From contig LDIV01000002.1 in the NCBI GenBank assembly GCA_001468855.1, forward strand, positions 79,441 to 100,575: a DNA stretch of 21,135 nucleotides, read 5' to 3'. Source of the DNA: a candidate division TM6 bacterium UASB124. GTDB lineage: Bacteria > Dependentiae > Babeliae > Babeliales > RVW-14. Numbering within the stretch: the first letter of the stretch is position 1; each line of letters starts with the position of its first letter. Shown here piece after piece: positions 7,245-15,173 of this stretch. The notes under the pieces were generated by a model. It saw only the letters and a list, made by a program, of their open reading frames with translations, did not search any database and was not told the origin of the DNA. The position numbers were made by a program, and so were the translations under genes.

Positions 7245-7880
7245 ATGAAACTAAGAACAAGACCGGCAGAAAGAGTGTGGGATGAGTTTATAGAATTGGC
7301 TCAGCCGAGTAAGGAACAATTAGCTCAATTTCATAAATATGCTGCTTACCTACTTGAATGTAATCAGTTTTTTAATATTACTGCCATTACAGATTTATCC
7401 GGTGTTGTTCGGCATCATTTTTTAGATTCATTGGCTTTAGCCAAGTTTACTGATCTAACTAAGGTATCCGTTATTGCTGACATTGGAACCGGGGGAGGTT
7501 TTCCCGGTTTGCCGCTCAAAATTATGTATCCACATTTAAAGGTTATTTTGATTGAGGTGACAAAAAAGAAACAGGATTTTTTGGTTGATGTTATTAAAAT
7601 CTTGGGTTTGACTGATGTGACCGTATGCGGTCTTGATTGGCGTACGTTTTTGCGTAATACCGAGCATGCTGTTGATATGTTTGTTACACGGGCAGCCATT
7701 GATGATCTTGAGCTTATTCGTGTATTCAAGCCGTCCTGTTTTTATAATAAAGCAACACTGGTTTATTGGGCTTCTAAAGACTGGGAACCACATCCTAAGG
7801 TAAAATCTTTTATTACGCATACTGAATCATATAAGCTAGGGGCTAAGGATCGTCGTCTCGTTTTTATGCATCTCCCATAA
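7245..7880 (+). CDS. rsmG: 16S rRNA (guanine-N7) methyltransferase RsmG (GidB)
   Basis: RsmG transfers a methyl group from S-adenosylmethionine to N7 of a guanine in the 530 loop of 16S rRNA, G527 in E. coli numbering. The 211-residue length is normal for the family. Visible family signatures are NITAITD (about residues 44-50), HHFLDSLAL (57-65), the SAM-binding glycine loop IADIGTGGGFPGLPLKI (76-92), and IEVTKKKQDFL (102-112), where the acidic residue contacts the SAM ribose. An FVTRA-type strand lies near residue 147, followed by the C-terminal KDRRLVF strand. An AAGGTGG ribosome-binding site lies a few nt before the ATG. The gene stands alone, without the mnmG/parAB neighbours often seen elsewhere. 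It acts in the cytoplasm on the 30S subunit. Loss of the E. coli enzyme gives low-level streptomycin resistance. Confidence 0.95.
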   Translation: MKLRTRPAERVWDEFIELAQPSKEQLAQFHKYAAYLLECNQFFNITAITDLSGVVRHHFLDSLALAKFTDLTKVSVIADIGTGGGFPGLPLKIMYPHLKVILIEVTKKKQDFLVDVIKILGLTDVTVCGLDWRTFLRNTEHAVDMFVTRAAIDDLELIRVFKPSCFYNKATLVYWASKDWEPHPKVKSFITHTESYKLGAKDRRLVFMHLP

Positions 7881-7953
7881 TGATAAAAAACAATAAAAAA
7901 CAATAATGGAGAGAGATGAAAAGAAGTAGGATTATAATGAAGGGGGGTGGACT

Positions 7954-8661
7954 ATGAAACGTCTGCTTTTTGCTGGCTTTATGATGATGTCATTTTTTTC
8001 GACAATTTTTGCCATAAGTATTGCCGAAAGGAATCTCAAGAAAGTGTATCAGCGTTTGGGGCTTGAGAATAAAAAAGTTGGTGCTTATATACAACGTATT
8101 AAAGATGCTGTTAGAGCATTATCGGTAAAAACTATTGAACAGCAAGGGATCCCTACGAATGAACTCGCTTCGATAATTGCTGATGGGATGTTACTTGAGC
8201 TTTGTGAACGTGGAGAGGATACTGCTGTTGATGCTGCAAAAAATTGTATTAGCAAAAGTGTTGAGCATTATGTAAAAAAGTATATTAACAAAAGCATAGC
8301 GCCCGGGAGGCTTCATTATTCTTATGAAATGGTGTTCAAACTTCTCTTGACAGTGCGGCGTTATATTTTTATCTGGCTTTATGAAAGATTGAGCTTGTAT
8401 GAGGAGAACAGTTTTAAGCATGCATATGCATTGTATGAGAGTAATCCAGATTTAGCGAAGAAGGTATGGGGTTTTAGAGATGACAATATGGATACTTCTG
8501 AGAGTGATTTTATTTATGATATTCCGTTTAAAAAAGATGTTGAAAGAGAGTTGCTTGAAAAATCAATTTGCTTCAAGCATGCTGTTAAATATGATTCATC
8601 ACAAGGGCTTACAAATTCTTTTGAACTCTTACGCATAGATGATAAAAGTTCTACATTCTGA
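7954..8661 (+). CDS. Exported alpha-helical protein of unknown function, 235 aa
   Basis: No family is recognised. Residues 1-20 (MKRLLFAGFMMMSFFSTIFA) are a clear signal peptide. The mature protein is mostly helical and charged (SIAERNLKKVYQRLG, then a long helical middle), with a hydrophobic but not clearly transmembrane stretch near VFKLLLTVRRYIFIWLYERL (about residues 126-145). There are four cysteines in the mature part. The ribosome-binding site is an unusually long G run (AAGGGGGGTGG) before the ATG. It lies 73 nt after rsmG and 86 nt before the first deubiquitinase, all on the plus strand. Placement beside two exported deubiquitinases makes an effector-like role possible, but nothing in the sequence proves it. 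Confidence 0.75.
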   Translation: MKRLLFAGFMMMSFFSTIFAISIAERNLKKVYQRLGLENKKVGAYIQRIKDAVRALSVKTIEQQGIPTNELASIIADGMLLELCERGEDTAVDAAKNCISKSVEHYVKKYINKSIAPGRLHYSYEMVFKLLLTVRRYIFIWLYERLSLYEENSFKHAYALYESNPDLAKKVWGFRDDNMDTSESDFIYDIPFKKDVERELLEKSICFKHAVKYDSSQGLTNSFELLRIDDKSSTF

Positions 8662-8666
8662 TACAT

Positions 8667-8695
8667 TTGACAACCGATACTCCTTTGTTTAAGGT
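8667..8695 (+). promoter_or_regulatory. Possible promoter of the first deubiquitinase gene
   Basis: A perfect -35 TTGACA (8667-8672) is followed by 17 nt and a poor -10 TAAGGT (8690-8695). An inverted repeat (ACAACC at 8670-8675, GGTTGT at 8693-8698) overlaps both boxes and might be an operator or chance. Confidence 0.35.
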
Positions 8696-8747
8696 TGTAA
8701 AACACTAATTTTTAAACAAGTTTCTAATATGCACAATGGTGTTTATC

Positions 8748-9749
8748 ATGAAAATTTTTGTTCCTTTAAAAAAAACTAATATTTTTTGTTCAATCTTTCT
8801 TTTAGGCACTTTTTTGGGAGTTTCTCCTCGCCCATGGTATGAACTATTTGCAAAGAAAACAGAGCAACAATCAGTTTTTATTGGCAAACCTGTTTATCCT
8901 GTCGCCTTTTATAATAAAACCGAATACAATGGTGGTATCTGCTTTGCTAATGCTGTATTACAGTGTTTGTTTCAAGTTCCTTCGTTGTGCTACTATGTAG
9001 ATACGTTGCAACCGGTACAAAATACTGCTTTATCTATCAAATGTTTAAAGGCCTTGCGTCAGAGATTAACGAGTAATCAATCCTCTTATTATGCTCGAGA
9101 ATGTTGTTGGGATATAGTTCAGGCATTTGCCCAAGAAACTAATTTTTATGGATCTGATCCGGTTTCATTTGCTTATTACATATTGAGTTTATTGTGCAAT
9201 GGTTCCTCAGAAAATTTTATGTATAGTTCTCGTAATCAATGCTTGGCTCGAGCTTTTATCGGCTTGAGCGGAGAGCATAGAGCGATCGATTCGGCATATC
9301 TTGTGGATGGATGGACCAATCAACCAATTTCTGTTATTTCATGCAGCGATCTTCATTCTATACAACAAGATTTGAGTTTTACGTGTATACCAAACTTGGA
9401 TCTTATGATGCTTGCGTCATGCCAAAGAAACATTGAGGATTATCGAGTTTTTAAAAAGCTTGCTTTGCAATTACAAGATCAACTTTCTTTGATATGGTCC
9501 GGTAAAACAGGCTGTACAGCTACTTTGTGCGGTGTTGTTGTTGCTGTTGATAATGGTATGGGGGATAGCCGTGGGCATGCTATTGCGTATACATTGCATA
9601 AAGGTAATTGGATTTACTGTAATGATTATTATTCAATTGAGAATCTTGGAAATAATTTTTTAACGCTTGCTCATCATATTTATCAGGTTAAAAAGGGCGC
9701 ACCGATGGCATTGTTTTTTAGGGTTAATGATGGAAATTTGTTGTTTTAG
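8748..9749 (+). CDS. Exported USP-like (peptidase C19) deubiquitinase, 333 aa
   Basis: Ubiquitin-specific proteases are cysteine proteases that cut ubiquitin from eukaryotic proteins, and bacteria lack ubiquitin. The Cys box is EYNGGICFANAVLQCLFQ with catalytic C65; compare the eukaryotic G-N-T-C-Y-M-N-S-x-L-Q. The His box is RGHAIAYTLHKGNWIYCNDY with H277 and the third-residue candidate N292/D293. Residues 1-25 (MKIFVPLKKTNIFCSIFLLG) form a signal peptide. I chose the ATG at 8748 over the in-frame ATG at 8736 because GGTG lies the right distance upstream, as in the paralogue that follows. The catalytic core is shorter than that of most eukaryotic USPs, with no zinc-finger CxxC pairs visible. 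The protein is probably released toward a eukaryotic host. It is closely related to the next gene, so the pair is a tandem duplication. Unlike that gene, it has no ubiquitin-binding tail. Confidence 0.85.
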   Translation: MKIFVPLKKTNIFCSIFLLGTFLGVSPRPWYELFAKKTEQQSVFIGKPVYPVAFYNKTEYNGGICFANAVLQCLFQVPSLCYYVDTLQPVQNTALSIKCLKALRQRLTSNQSSYYARECCWDIVQAFAQETNFYGSDPVSFAYYILSLLCNGSSENFMYSSRNQCLARAFIGLSGEHRAIDSAYLVDGWTNQPISVISCSDLHSIQQDLSFTCIPNLDLMMLASCQRNIEDYRVFKKLALQLQDQLSLIWSGKTGCTATLCGVVVAVDNGMGDSRGHAIAYTLHKGNWIYCNDYYSIENLGNNFLTLAHHIYQVKKGAPMALFFRVNDGNLLF

Positions 9750-9756
9750 CGTGCCG

Positions 9757-9784
9757 TTGCTTATTTTTTAGATTGTGTTACAAT
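9757..9784 (+). promoter_or_regulatory. Extended -10 promoter of the second deubiquitinase gene
   Basis: TTGCTT (9757-9762), 16 nt, then TGT-TACAAT with the -10 box at 9779-9784 and an extended TGn just before it. It lies about 50 nt upstream of the start at 9838 and directly after the stop of the first paralogue, so the second gene can be expressed on its own. Confidence 0.5.
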
Positions 9785-9837
9785 TTGAAATATTGTTGAT
9801 AAAATTAATAATTTTACGTTAAAAAATGGTGGTTATT

Positions 9838-11055
9838 ATGAGAAAATACGTTTTTCTAGAAAAAATTAATGTTTTGTGCTTTGTTTTCCTTGCTACTTTT
9901 GGCATTGTTTTAGCTGCTGACAATCAACCGAAGTTTCAAATAGGGCAGCCAGTTTATCCACTAACGATGGATAATAGGGCTGAATATAATGGTGGTATTT
10001 GTTATGCTAATGCTACATTACAATGTCTACTTCAGAATCACTCTTTTTGTCAGTATTTAGATTTGTTTCAACCAACAGTAAGTTCTGATCAATCTTTAAA
10101 AAATTTAAAGGCTTTACGTCAACGATTAGTTACGGGTGCGTATGAGCATCAACATTATTATGATGCACAGGAATGTTGTTGGAATGTTGTTAAGGCTTTT
10201 GCACAAGAAACTAAATTTCATGGATCTGATCCAGTTCCATTTATTTATTATCTTTTGAATTTGTTGTGCAAGGGTAATGTAGAAAGTTTTTTTTATAGTG
10301 ATGAGCATAAAATTGTGGAACGAGCTGTTATCGGTATGAATGGAGATTCTCGATCTCTTAACGTCAACTATCATATTGACGGACGGACCAAAAAACCAAC
10401 TTCAGTTGTTCCATGCAATGATTTAAAGACAATAGAGCAGGATTTATGTTTCATCTGTATACCGAACTTACGTATTTTAATGGTTGCATCATGGGGTGAT
10501 GGTATTGAAGATCGACGAATTTTTGCAAAATTGGCAACGCAAATGCAGAATCAACTTTCTTTATTATGGTCCGGAAAAACAGGCTATACGATAACATTGT
10601 TTGGTGTTGTTGCCGCTGTTGATAACCGCATGGGTGATCAGCGAGGGCATGCTGTTGCTTATACATTGCACAAAGGTAACTGGATTTATTGCAATGATTA
10701 TCATGCCATACAGAATGTTGGTCATAATTTTGTAGCGCTTAATAATCATATTTATAATGTTCAAAAAGGTGCACCGATGGTTTTATTCTTCAACGTGAAT
10801 GACAATCAGCCGGGTCCACATAATCAATCAATGTCGAGTACATCAACATATGATGAGGACATTCAACGAGTACTTAAAGAATCATTACAACAAGAGCTGG
10901 AAAGAAAGACAAAAATGCAACAAGAAGAAGCGCGTGCGTTAGCGTTCGCATTACAGCAATCGTTTGATGAAAAAAATGCGCATGATAAAAATCTTAAACA
11001 AGATTTAGATTTGGATAGAGCAATAGCTTTATCATTAGCTGATCAGTATCGATGA
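9838..11055 (+). CDS. Exported USP-like deubiquitinase with three C-terminal ubiquitin-interacting motifs, 405 aa
   Basis: This is a paralogue of the preceding gene over its whole catalytic part. The signal peptide is residues 1-27 (MRKYVFLEKINVLCFVFLAT, cleavage near LAA-DN). The Cys box is EYNGGICYANATLQCLLQ with C55, and the His box is RGHAVAYTLHKGNWIYCNDY with H271 and N286/D287. After a Gly/Ser/Asn-rich linker (about 320-338), the tail holds three ubiquitin-interacting-motif helices: DEDIQRVLKESLQQE (339-353), EEARALAFALQQSFDE (363-378) and DLDRAIALSLADQ (391-403). All fit the acidic-x-L-x-x-A-L-x-x-S-x-x-E pattern. Such motifs bind ubiquitin and in eukaryotic USPs favour polyubiquitin chains. 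The ATG at 9838 is preferred because GGTGG lies five nt upstream; an earlier in-frame ATG at 9826 lacks one. A host-directed effector role is inferred, since the bacterium has no substrate of its own. Confidence 0.88.
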   Translation: MRKYVFLEKINVLCFVFLATFGIVLAADNQPKFQIGQPVYPLTMDNRAEYNGGICYANATLQCLLQNHSFCQYLDLFQPTVSSDQSLKNLKALRQRLVTGAYEHQHYYDAQECCWNVVKAFAQETKFHGSDPVPFIYYLLNLLCKGNVESFFYSDEHKIVERAVIGMNGDSRSLNVNYHIDGRTKKPTSVVPCNDLKTIEQDLCFICIPNLRILMVASWGDGIEDRRIFAKLATQMQNQLSLLWSGKTGYTITLFGVVAAVDNRMGDQRGHAVAYTLHKGNWIYCNDYHAIQNVGHNFVALNNHIYNVQKGAPMVLFFNVNDNQPGPHNQSMSSTSTYDEDIQRVLKESLQQELERKTKMQQEEARALAFALQQSFDEKNAHDKNLKQDLDLDRAIALSLADQYR

Positions 11056-11091
11056 TTGTGTAAAGTTGTTTTTTGCTACTTAGATAGTAAT

Positions 11092-11123
11092 AAAGAGGGC
11101 CTATGTTATAGTAGGCCCTCTTT
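11092..11123. terminator. Bidirectional terminator between the deubiquitinase and transporter operons
   Basis: A perfect 12-bp inverted repeat (AAAGAGGGCCTA at 11092-11103, TAGGCCCTCTTT at 11112-11123) has an 8-nt loop and lies between two convergent stop codons (11055 and 11136). The A/T ends of the stem supply short U tracts in both directions. Confidence 0.85.
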
Positions 11124-11135
11124 GCTTTGAGGCAA

Positions 11136-12347
11136 TTATTGTTCGAGAAGTGCTTCAACAGGATTTAAAAGAGATGCTTTGCGTGCCGGATAATATCCAA
11201 AAAATAATCCAACAAAAGCGGCTGATGTTAATGAGATAACGAGAGCTTTGCGTGAAATAAAAATTGGCCAACCAAGAATAAGTCCGACACTCTCCGAAAT
11301 TCCTATGCCAATTAACACTCCCAATAATCCGCCAATTAAACAAATGGTTATGGCTTCAAGAATAAATTGTGTCAAAATGCTGTTGGTTGTTGCACCTAAT
11401 GCCATACGGATACCAATTTCTTTGGTCCGTTCAGTAACGGTGACGAGCATAATATTCATAATGCCAATACCGCCGACAATCAAAGATATGGCTGCTACAA
11501 TAACGAGTAACAGGTTTAAAATTGCAGAAGCGGCATCGGACGCTTGAAGCGCATCAGCTTGGGTGAATATGGTAAAATCATCTTCTTCGTAATCTTGGAG
11601 ACGGTGTTTTTGTCGTAGGATAGATCTGACTTCTTGTGCGACTTTTTGCATTTTATCCGGTGTGTATGTTGACATCATAAATGCCGAATAGTTTGTTTTA
11701 CCAAGTAATTTTCGTTGCGCTGTACTTAGTGGAACTGCAACAAAGTCATCAAGATCTCTCCCATCTGGTGAGCGACCTTGTTCAGCAAGAACACCAACAA
11801 CCCTGAACGGTATTTTTTTAATACGAATGGTTGCTCCTATCGGATCCTTATCACCAAAAAGTTCTTTTGCTACGCGTAAGCCGAGAATTGCCACTTTGCT
11901 GCCGGATATATCATCTTGTTCTGTAAAATTTTCGCCTCTAATAAAAGAAAGTCGCCTGATTTCAACGGCACATTCTCGTGTCCCCAAAATCATTGTTTGC
12001 CAGTTGGCGCCTTCAGTGATGACCTTGCTTTGATACATGCAGTTTGGGGTGAATAAATAAATATCTTTGCATTCTTCTCTTATTGCTTTTTCGTCTGACG
12101 GTTTTAGCGTAAGGAAGACATTGCCACGTTGTTGAAGGTTTTTAGGGGGAGCTGCGATAACAATGATAAAATTGGTCCCCATTTTTTCGATTTCTTTTCT
12201 GACCTTGTATTTTGCTCCCTCGCCAATTGACATAACGGCAATAATCGAAACAATACCGATGATAATGCCTAGCGTAGTTAACAACGAACGCATTTTGTGA
12301 TGACGTAGTGATTTAATAGCAGATCGTAAAAGATATATAAAATTCAT
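11136..12347 (-). CDS. MacB-type ABC transporter permease
   Basis: The inner-membrane permease of a tripartite-type exporter. The N-terminal helix (about 20-42, including TTLGIIIGIVSIIAVMSIGE) is followed by a large periplasmic domain with the MacB_PCD look (GTNFIIV, SKVAILGLRVAKELFGD, IRIKKIPFRVVGVL). Three C-terminal helices form the FtsX-like domain (LLLVIVAAISLIVGGIGIMN, the TERTKEIGIRMALGA loop, then GLLGVLIGIGI and FVGLFFGYYPARKA). The length of 403 residues is normal for permeases whose ATPase is encoded separately; E. coli MacB fuses both in one chain. The start overlaps the ATPase stop by 4 nt (ATGA), indicating translational coupling. MacB proteins use mechanotransmission to push substrates from the periplasm outward. 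The substrate is unknown; LolCDE-type or peptide-export relatives are alternatives. Confidence 0.93.
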   Translation of the reverse strand: MNFIYLLRSAIKSLRHHKMRSLLTTLGIIIGIVSIIAVMSIGEGAKYKVRKEIEKMGTNFIIVIAAPPKNLQQRGNVFLTLKPSDEKAIREECKDIYLFTPNCMYQSKVITEGANWQTMILGTRECAVEIRRLSFIRGENFTEQDDISGSKVAILGLRVAKELFGDKDPIGATIRIKKIPFRVVGVLAEQGRSPDGRDLDDFVAVPLSTAQRKLLGKTNYSAFMMSTYTPDKMQKVAQEVRSILRQKHRLQDYEEDDFTIFTQADALQASDAASAILNLLLVIVAAISLIVGGIGIMNIMLVTVTERTKEIGIRMALGATTNSILTQFILEAITICLIGGLLGVLIGIGISESVGLILGWPIFISRKALVISLTSAAFVGLFFGYYPARKASLLNPVEALLEQ

Positions 12348-13033
12348 GATACGAGTACTTTATCTTTTGTAATGTTTCCATCTATTAATTCAACAATTCT
12401 TTTTGCATGTGCTGCTATTTCCGGCGCGTGAGTAACCAAAATAATAGTTACATTAAGGCTTGTATTAAGTTTTTTGAACAGTTCAAGAATTACATTACCG
12501 GTTGCTGTATCCAGTGCTCCTGTAGGTTCATCAGCCATTATAATACGTGGATTATTGGCAAAAGAACGGGCGATTGCGACACGTTGCTGCTGTCCGCCTG
12601 AAAGTTGATAGGGGTAGTGATGTAAACGGTTGCCAAGGTTTACTTCCGTAAGTAACTCAGCAGCTCTCTTGCGTGCATCTGATTCTTTGACTTTGGCATA
12701 TAATAATGGAAGTGCGACATTATCAAGAGCTGTCAAATCAGGAAGTAGATAGAATTTTTGAAAAACGAATCCTATTTTTTGATTTCTTATCGCTGCTAAT
12801 TCATCTCGTGTTGCTTGCGATACATCCTTACCGTCAAGAAAATATGATCCGGATGTAGGTGTATCAAGACATCCGAGCATATGCATGAGTGTTGATTTTC
12901 CTGATCCAGAAGAACCGGTTATAGCAACAAATTCACCCGTATCAATTGTTATACTCACGCCTTTGAGCGCCTGGACTTCTGTTTCACCCATTCTATATGT
13001 TTTAACAATATTTTGTGCTTCTATTAATTTCAT
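12344..13033 (-). CDS. MacB/LolD-family ABC transporter ATPase
   Basis: This is the cytoplasmic ATPase that powers the adjacent permease. All motifs are intact in the 229 residues: Walker [10 protein letters not shown] (40-48), Q-loop Gln92 in FVFQKFYLL, signature [12 protein letters not shown] (144-155), Walker B IIMADEP with the catalytic Glu169, D-loop near GALD, and the H-loop His202 in THAPE. The signature and TGALD stretch place it in the MacB/LolD/FtsE-like group. The gene starts 5 nt after the adaptor stop and overlaps the permease start by 4 nt, so the three genes form a tight operon. No outer-membrane TolC-type partner is visible in the window. Confidence 0.95.
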   Translation of the reverse strand: MKLIEAQNIVKTYRMGETEVQALKGVSITIDTGEFVAITGSSGSGKSTLMHMLGCLDTPTSGSYFLDGKDVSQATRDELAAIRNQKIGFVFQKFYLLPDLTALDNVALPLLYAKVKESDARKRAAELLTEVNLGNRLHHYPYQLSGGQQQRVAIARSFANNPRIIMADEPTGALDTATGNVILELFKKLNTSLNVTIILVTHAPEIAAHAKRIVELIDGNITKDKVLVS

Positions 13034-13038
13034 AGGCT

Positions 13039-14247
13039 TTATCTTCCTATGCCGCCTGGTTTACCAAATACGCCTTGCAATAGAACATTTTCCATGGTTG
13101 CACCTTCAATATCGACAATGATTTTTGTATTAGTGTCGATACCGTTCATTATTTGAGTAAACTTACCATCATTAATACCAATTTTGACTTCAATTTGTTT
13201 GACGGTTCTATTGTCTTCTAAAACCCATAAGAAATCTTTGGTTTTACGTTGACGAGGCATTCCTGTTTTTGGATTTTCGGTAATCTTTTTGATGCTCATT
13301 CCGGCTTTCTTGGCTAATTGTTCAAGCTGGAGGGTACTTATACGGAATGCTTTATTAGAGATGCTGAGTGCTTGTTGGGCTTCAGCAACTTTGATTTCAA
13401 CATTGGTTGTCATGCCCGGACGTAAGCGTAAATCAGGATTGGCAACATCAAGGACAACGGCGTAGGTAACGACGTTATCAATAATCTTGGCAAGATATTG
13501 AATTCGTTTTACATGCCCTTCAAAACGGTCCCTAGGGAATGAGTCAACGGTGAAACTGGAATATTGTCCTAGTTTGACGAGCCCAATGTCTGCTTCGTCA
13601 ACATCGATATGAGCTTCCATTTCATGAAGATCTTTTGCAATTTCAAATAATACGGTGGCATCTAATTGCGATGTAACTGTTTGTCCCAGATTAACCTTGC
13701 GCGCAATGACGGTACCATTTTCAGGTGTTTTGATAAATAAGTTATTATATGTTTGAGTTTCTAATTGGAGTTCTGCTTTGGTTTGATCAACTTTTGACAA
13801 CGCAATAGTGTAATCTTGTTTGTATTGCTCAAAAAGATTTTTAGACAGCTGTCCGGATTTATAAAGAGCTTCTTGGCGTTTGAAAAATTTTTCTTGATAT
13901 TCACGCCTTGCTTCGGCTTCAATTAATGCAGCTTTAAGTCGTTTAATAGATGCGTCACCGATACCGTTATCAATAATGCAAAGAATTTGGTCTTTTTTAA
14001 CAACATCGTTATCTTCTGCAAATATTTCAACAACTCTTCCGGAAACCAAGCTACCAATAGTTATTTGATCTTTGGCTTTAAGGTTTCCAGATGCTGTGAT
14101 GTATTGGACCATGTCGCGCTTGACCGGTTGCTCAGTTACAAACGGATTCTTGCATTGTGCTTGTTTGTGCTCGTGATAAAAGAACAGCAAGCCGACGCCG
14201 ATAGCTATAATGATAAAGGTAAGTATAAGGAATTTAATGTTTTTCAT
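13039..14247 (-). CDS. MacA-type periplasmic adaptor (membrane fusion protein)
   Basis: The adaptor links the MacB-type permease to an outer-membrane channel. Residues 5-24 (KFLILTFIIIAIGVGLLFFY) form the single membrane anchor. A barrel-sandwich/lipoyl half follows (GSLVSGRVVEIFAEDNDVVK, about 65-85). A coiled-coil hairpin covers roughly 100-165, the second lipoyl half is IKTPENGTVIARKVNLGQTV, and the beta-barrel domain includes LRPGMTTNVEIKV. The C-terminal extension (NPKTGMPRQRKTKDFLWVLE onward) resembles the membrane-proximal domain. The length of 402 is typical (E. coli MacA is about 370). It is the first gene of the operon and is divergent from the SagB-like gene, with about 133 bp between them. 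The ribosome-binding site is weak (GAGATGATGTT before ATG). Confidence 0.92.
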   Translation of the reverse strand: MKNIKFLILTFIIIAIGVGLLFFYHEHKQAQCKNPFVTEQPVKRDMVQYITASGNLKAKDQITIGSLVSGRVVEIFAEDNDVVKKDQILCIIDNGIGDASIKRLKAALIEAEARREYQEKFFKRQEALYKSGQLSKNLFEQYKQDYTIALSKVDQTKAELQLETQTYNNLFIKTPENGTVIARKVNLGQTVTSQLDATVLFEIAKDLHEMEAHIDVDEADIGLVKLGQYSSFTVDSFPRDRFEGHVKRIQYLAKIIDNVVTYAVVLDVANPDLRLRPGMTTNVEIKVAEAQQALSISNKAFRISTLQLEQLAKKAGMSIKKITENPKTGMPRQRKTKDFLWVLEDNRTVKQIEVKIGINDGKFTQIMNGIDTNTKIIVDIEGATMENVLLQGVFGKPGGIGR

Positions 14248-14380
14248 AACATCATCTCTGATAAAAGAATGTATCGATTTTTCTTAACAACTATTTCATA
14301 TAGTGAAGCATTTATACTACCATACTATAAGAAGAGAATAAAAAGTAAGTATACTATTAAAAAAACAAAGGAGAAGGGTA
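14248..14380. other. Divergent intergenic region of macA-like and SagB-like genes
   Basis: A very AT-rich 133-bp stretch with several -10-like hexamers (for example TATACT at 14350-14355 on the plus strand, and TATAGT on the minus strand near 14322-14327), but no convincing paired -35 box. Promoters for both operons should lie here. The plus-strand gene has a clear AAGGAG site before 14381. Confidence 0.4.
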
Positions 14381-15088
14381 ATGAATATACATTTTTGGTT
14401 TTTTATTATAATCATTGTTTTCTTTGTTGTTGGTGTTATTGTGATGACAAGAACACTCAAAACGGCACAAAAAGAAGACTATATTTTTTTACATCATATA
14501 CAGGCAAGTAGTACCACATCTATAGAAGAGGCCATTATTAATCGTCGATCAACACGTGAATATAAAAAAGAATCGTTAACATATAAAGACATATCTCAAA
14601 TTTTATGGGCAGCTCAAGGTCTAACTGATAAGGATCGTGGATTCCGAGCAGCTCCGTCGGCCGGGGCGTTGTATCCATTAGAACTATATTTGGTTGTTGG
14701 TGATGTTAGTCAGCTGTCAGCCGGTGTCTATCGATATTGTCCTGATAAGCATGCTTTGATATTGGTGAGCTCCGGTGATAAAAGAATAGTTTTGGCAGAA
14801 GCTGCTGTTTCTCAGAATTGGATTCATAAAGCACCTGCTAGTATTGTTATTTGTGGGGTGTATGAAAGAACGGTCCCAAAATATAAAGATCGGGCAGAAA
14901 GATATGTTCATATGGAAGCTGGAGCTGTTGCAGAAAATATTGCACTCCAATGTATATCGTTGGAGATGGGGACTGTGTTTGTTGGGGCTTTTGATGATAA
15001 GCTGGTACGTTCTGTCATCACTGCTGCTAAAAAAGAGACCCCCTTATGTATTTTGCCCCTGGGTAAGATGTTTAAAGAACTTAATTGA
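14381..15088 (+). CDS. Membrane-anchored SagB-type / nitroreductase-family FMN oxidoreductase
   Basis: This 235-residue protein has an N-terminal membrane helix (about residues 4-24, HFWFFIIIIVFFVVGVIVMT) and a nitroreductase fold. The FMN-phosphate-binding RRSTREY lies at 55-61, the SagB-type core APSAGALYPLELYLV at 91-105, and the helix MEAGAVAENIALQCISLEMG toward the C-terminus, with a final PLCILPLGK strand. The catalytic core has the length usual for single-domain SagB-like proteins. SagB enzymes oxidise azolines to azoles in thiazole/oxazole-modified peptides, but no YcaO, SagC or precursor peptide is visible. Many solitary homologues are simple FMN oxidoreductases, so the substrate is unassigned. 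The start is set by AAGGAG 8 nt upstream. It is divergent from the MacAB-type operon and convergent with the next gene. Confidence 0.85.
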   Translation: MNIHFWFFIIIIVFFVVGVIVMTRTLKTAQKEDYIFLHHIQASSTTSIEEAIINRRSTREYKKESLTYKDISQILWAAQGLTDKDRGFRAAPSAGALYPLELYLVVGDVSQLSAGVYRYCPDKHALILVSSGDKRIVLAEAAVSQNWIHKAPASIVICGVYERTVPKYKDRAERYVHMEAGAVAENIALQCISLEMGTVFVGAFDDKLVRSVITAAKKETPLCILPLGKMFKELN

Positions 15089-15095
15089 TATTGTG

Positions 15096-15135
15096 ATATT
15101 ACGGGATAAAAATGATGCTTTTTATCCCGTAATAT
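15096..15135. terminator. Strong bidirectional terminator between convergent genes
   Basis: A perfect 17-bp inverted repeat (arms 15096-15112 and 15119-15135, core ACGGGATAAAAA / TTTTTATCCCGT) with a 6-nt loop. It begins 8 nt after the SagB-like stop and lies about 40 nt after the stop of the minus-strand gene that ends at 15174. The T/A stretches lie within the stem, so it can work on both strands. Confidence 0.88.
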
Positions 15136-15173
15136 AATTTCAGAATACATTGAATTTAGAACGTTCGTATGCT

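Noticed and set aside
7933..7938. Perfect TATAAT just upstream of the exported-protein gene at 7954
   Set aside because: There is no -35 box or extended -10, and a transcript starting from it would begin inside the ribosome-binding site.
8670..8698. Inverted repeat ACAACC/GGTTGT after the gene ending at 8661, as a possible terminator
   Set aside because: The stem is only 6 bp with a 17-nt loop and no T tract. It overlaps a possible promoter, so it is better seen as a possible operator or chance.
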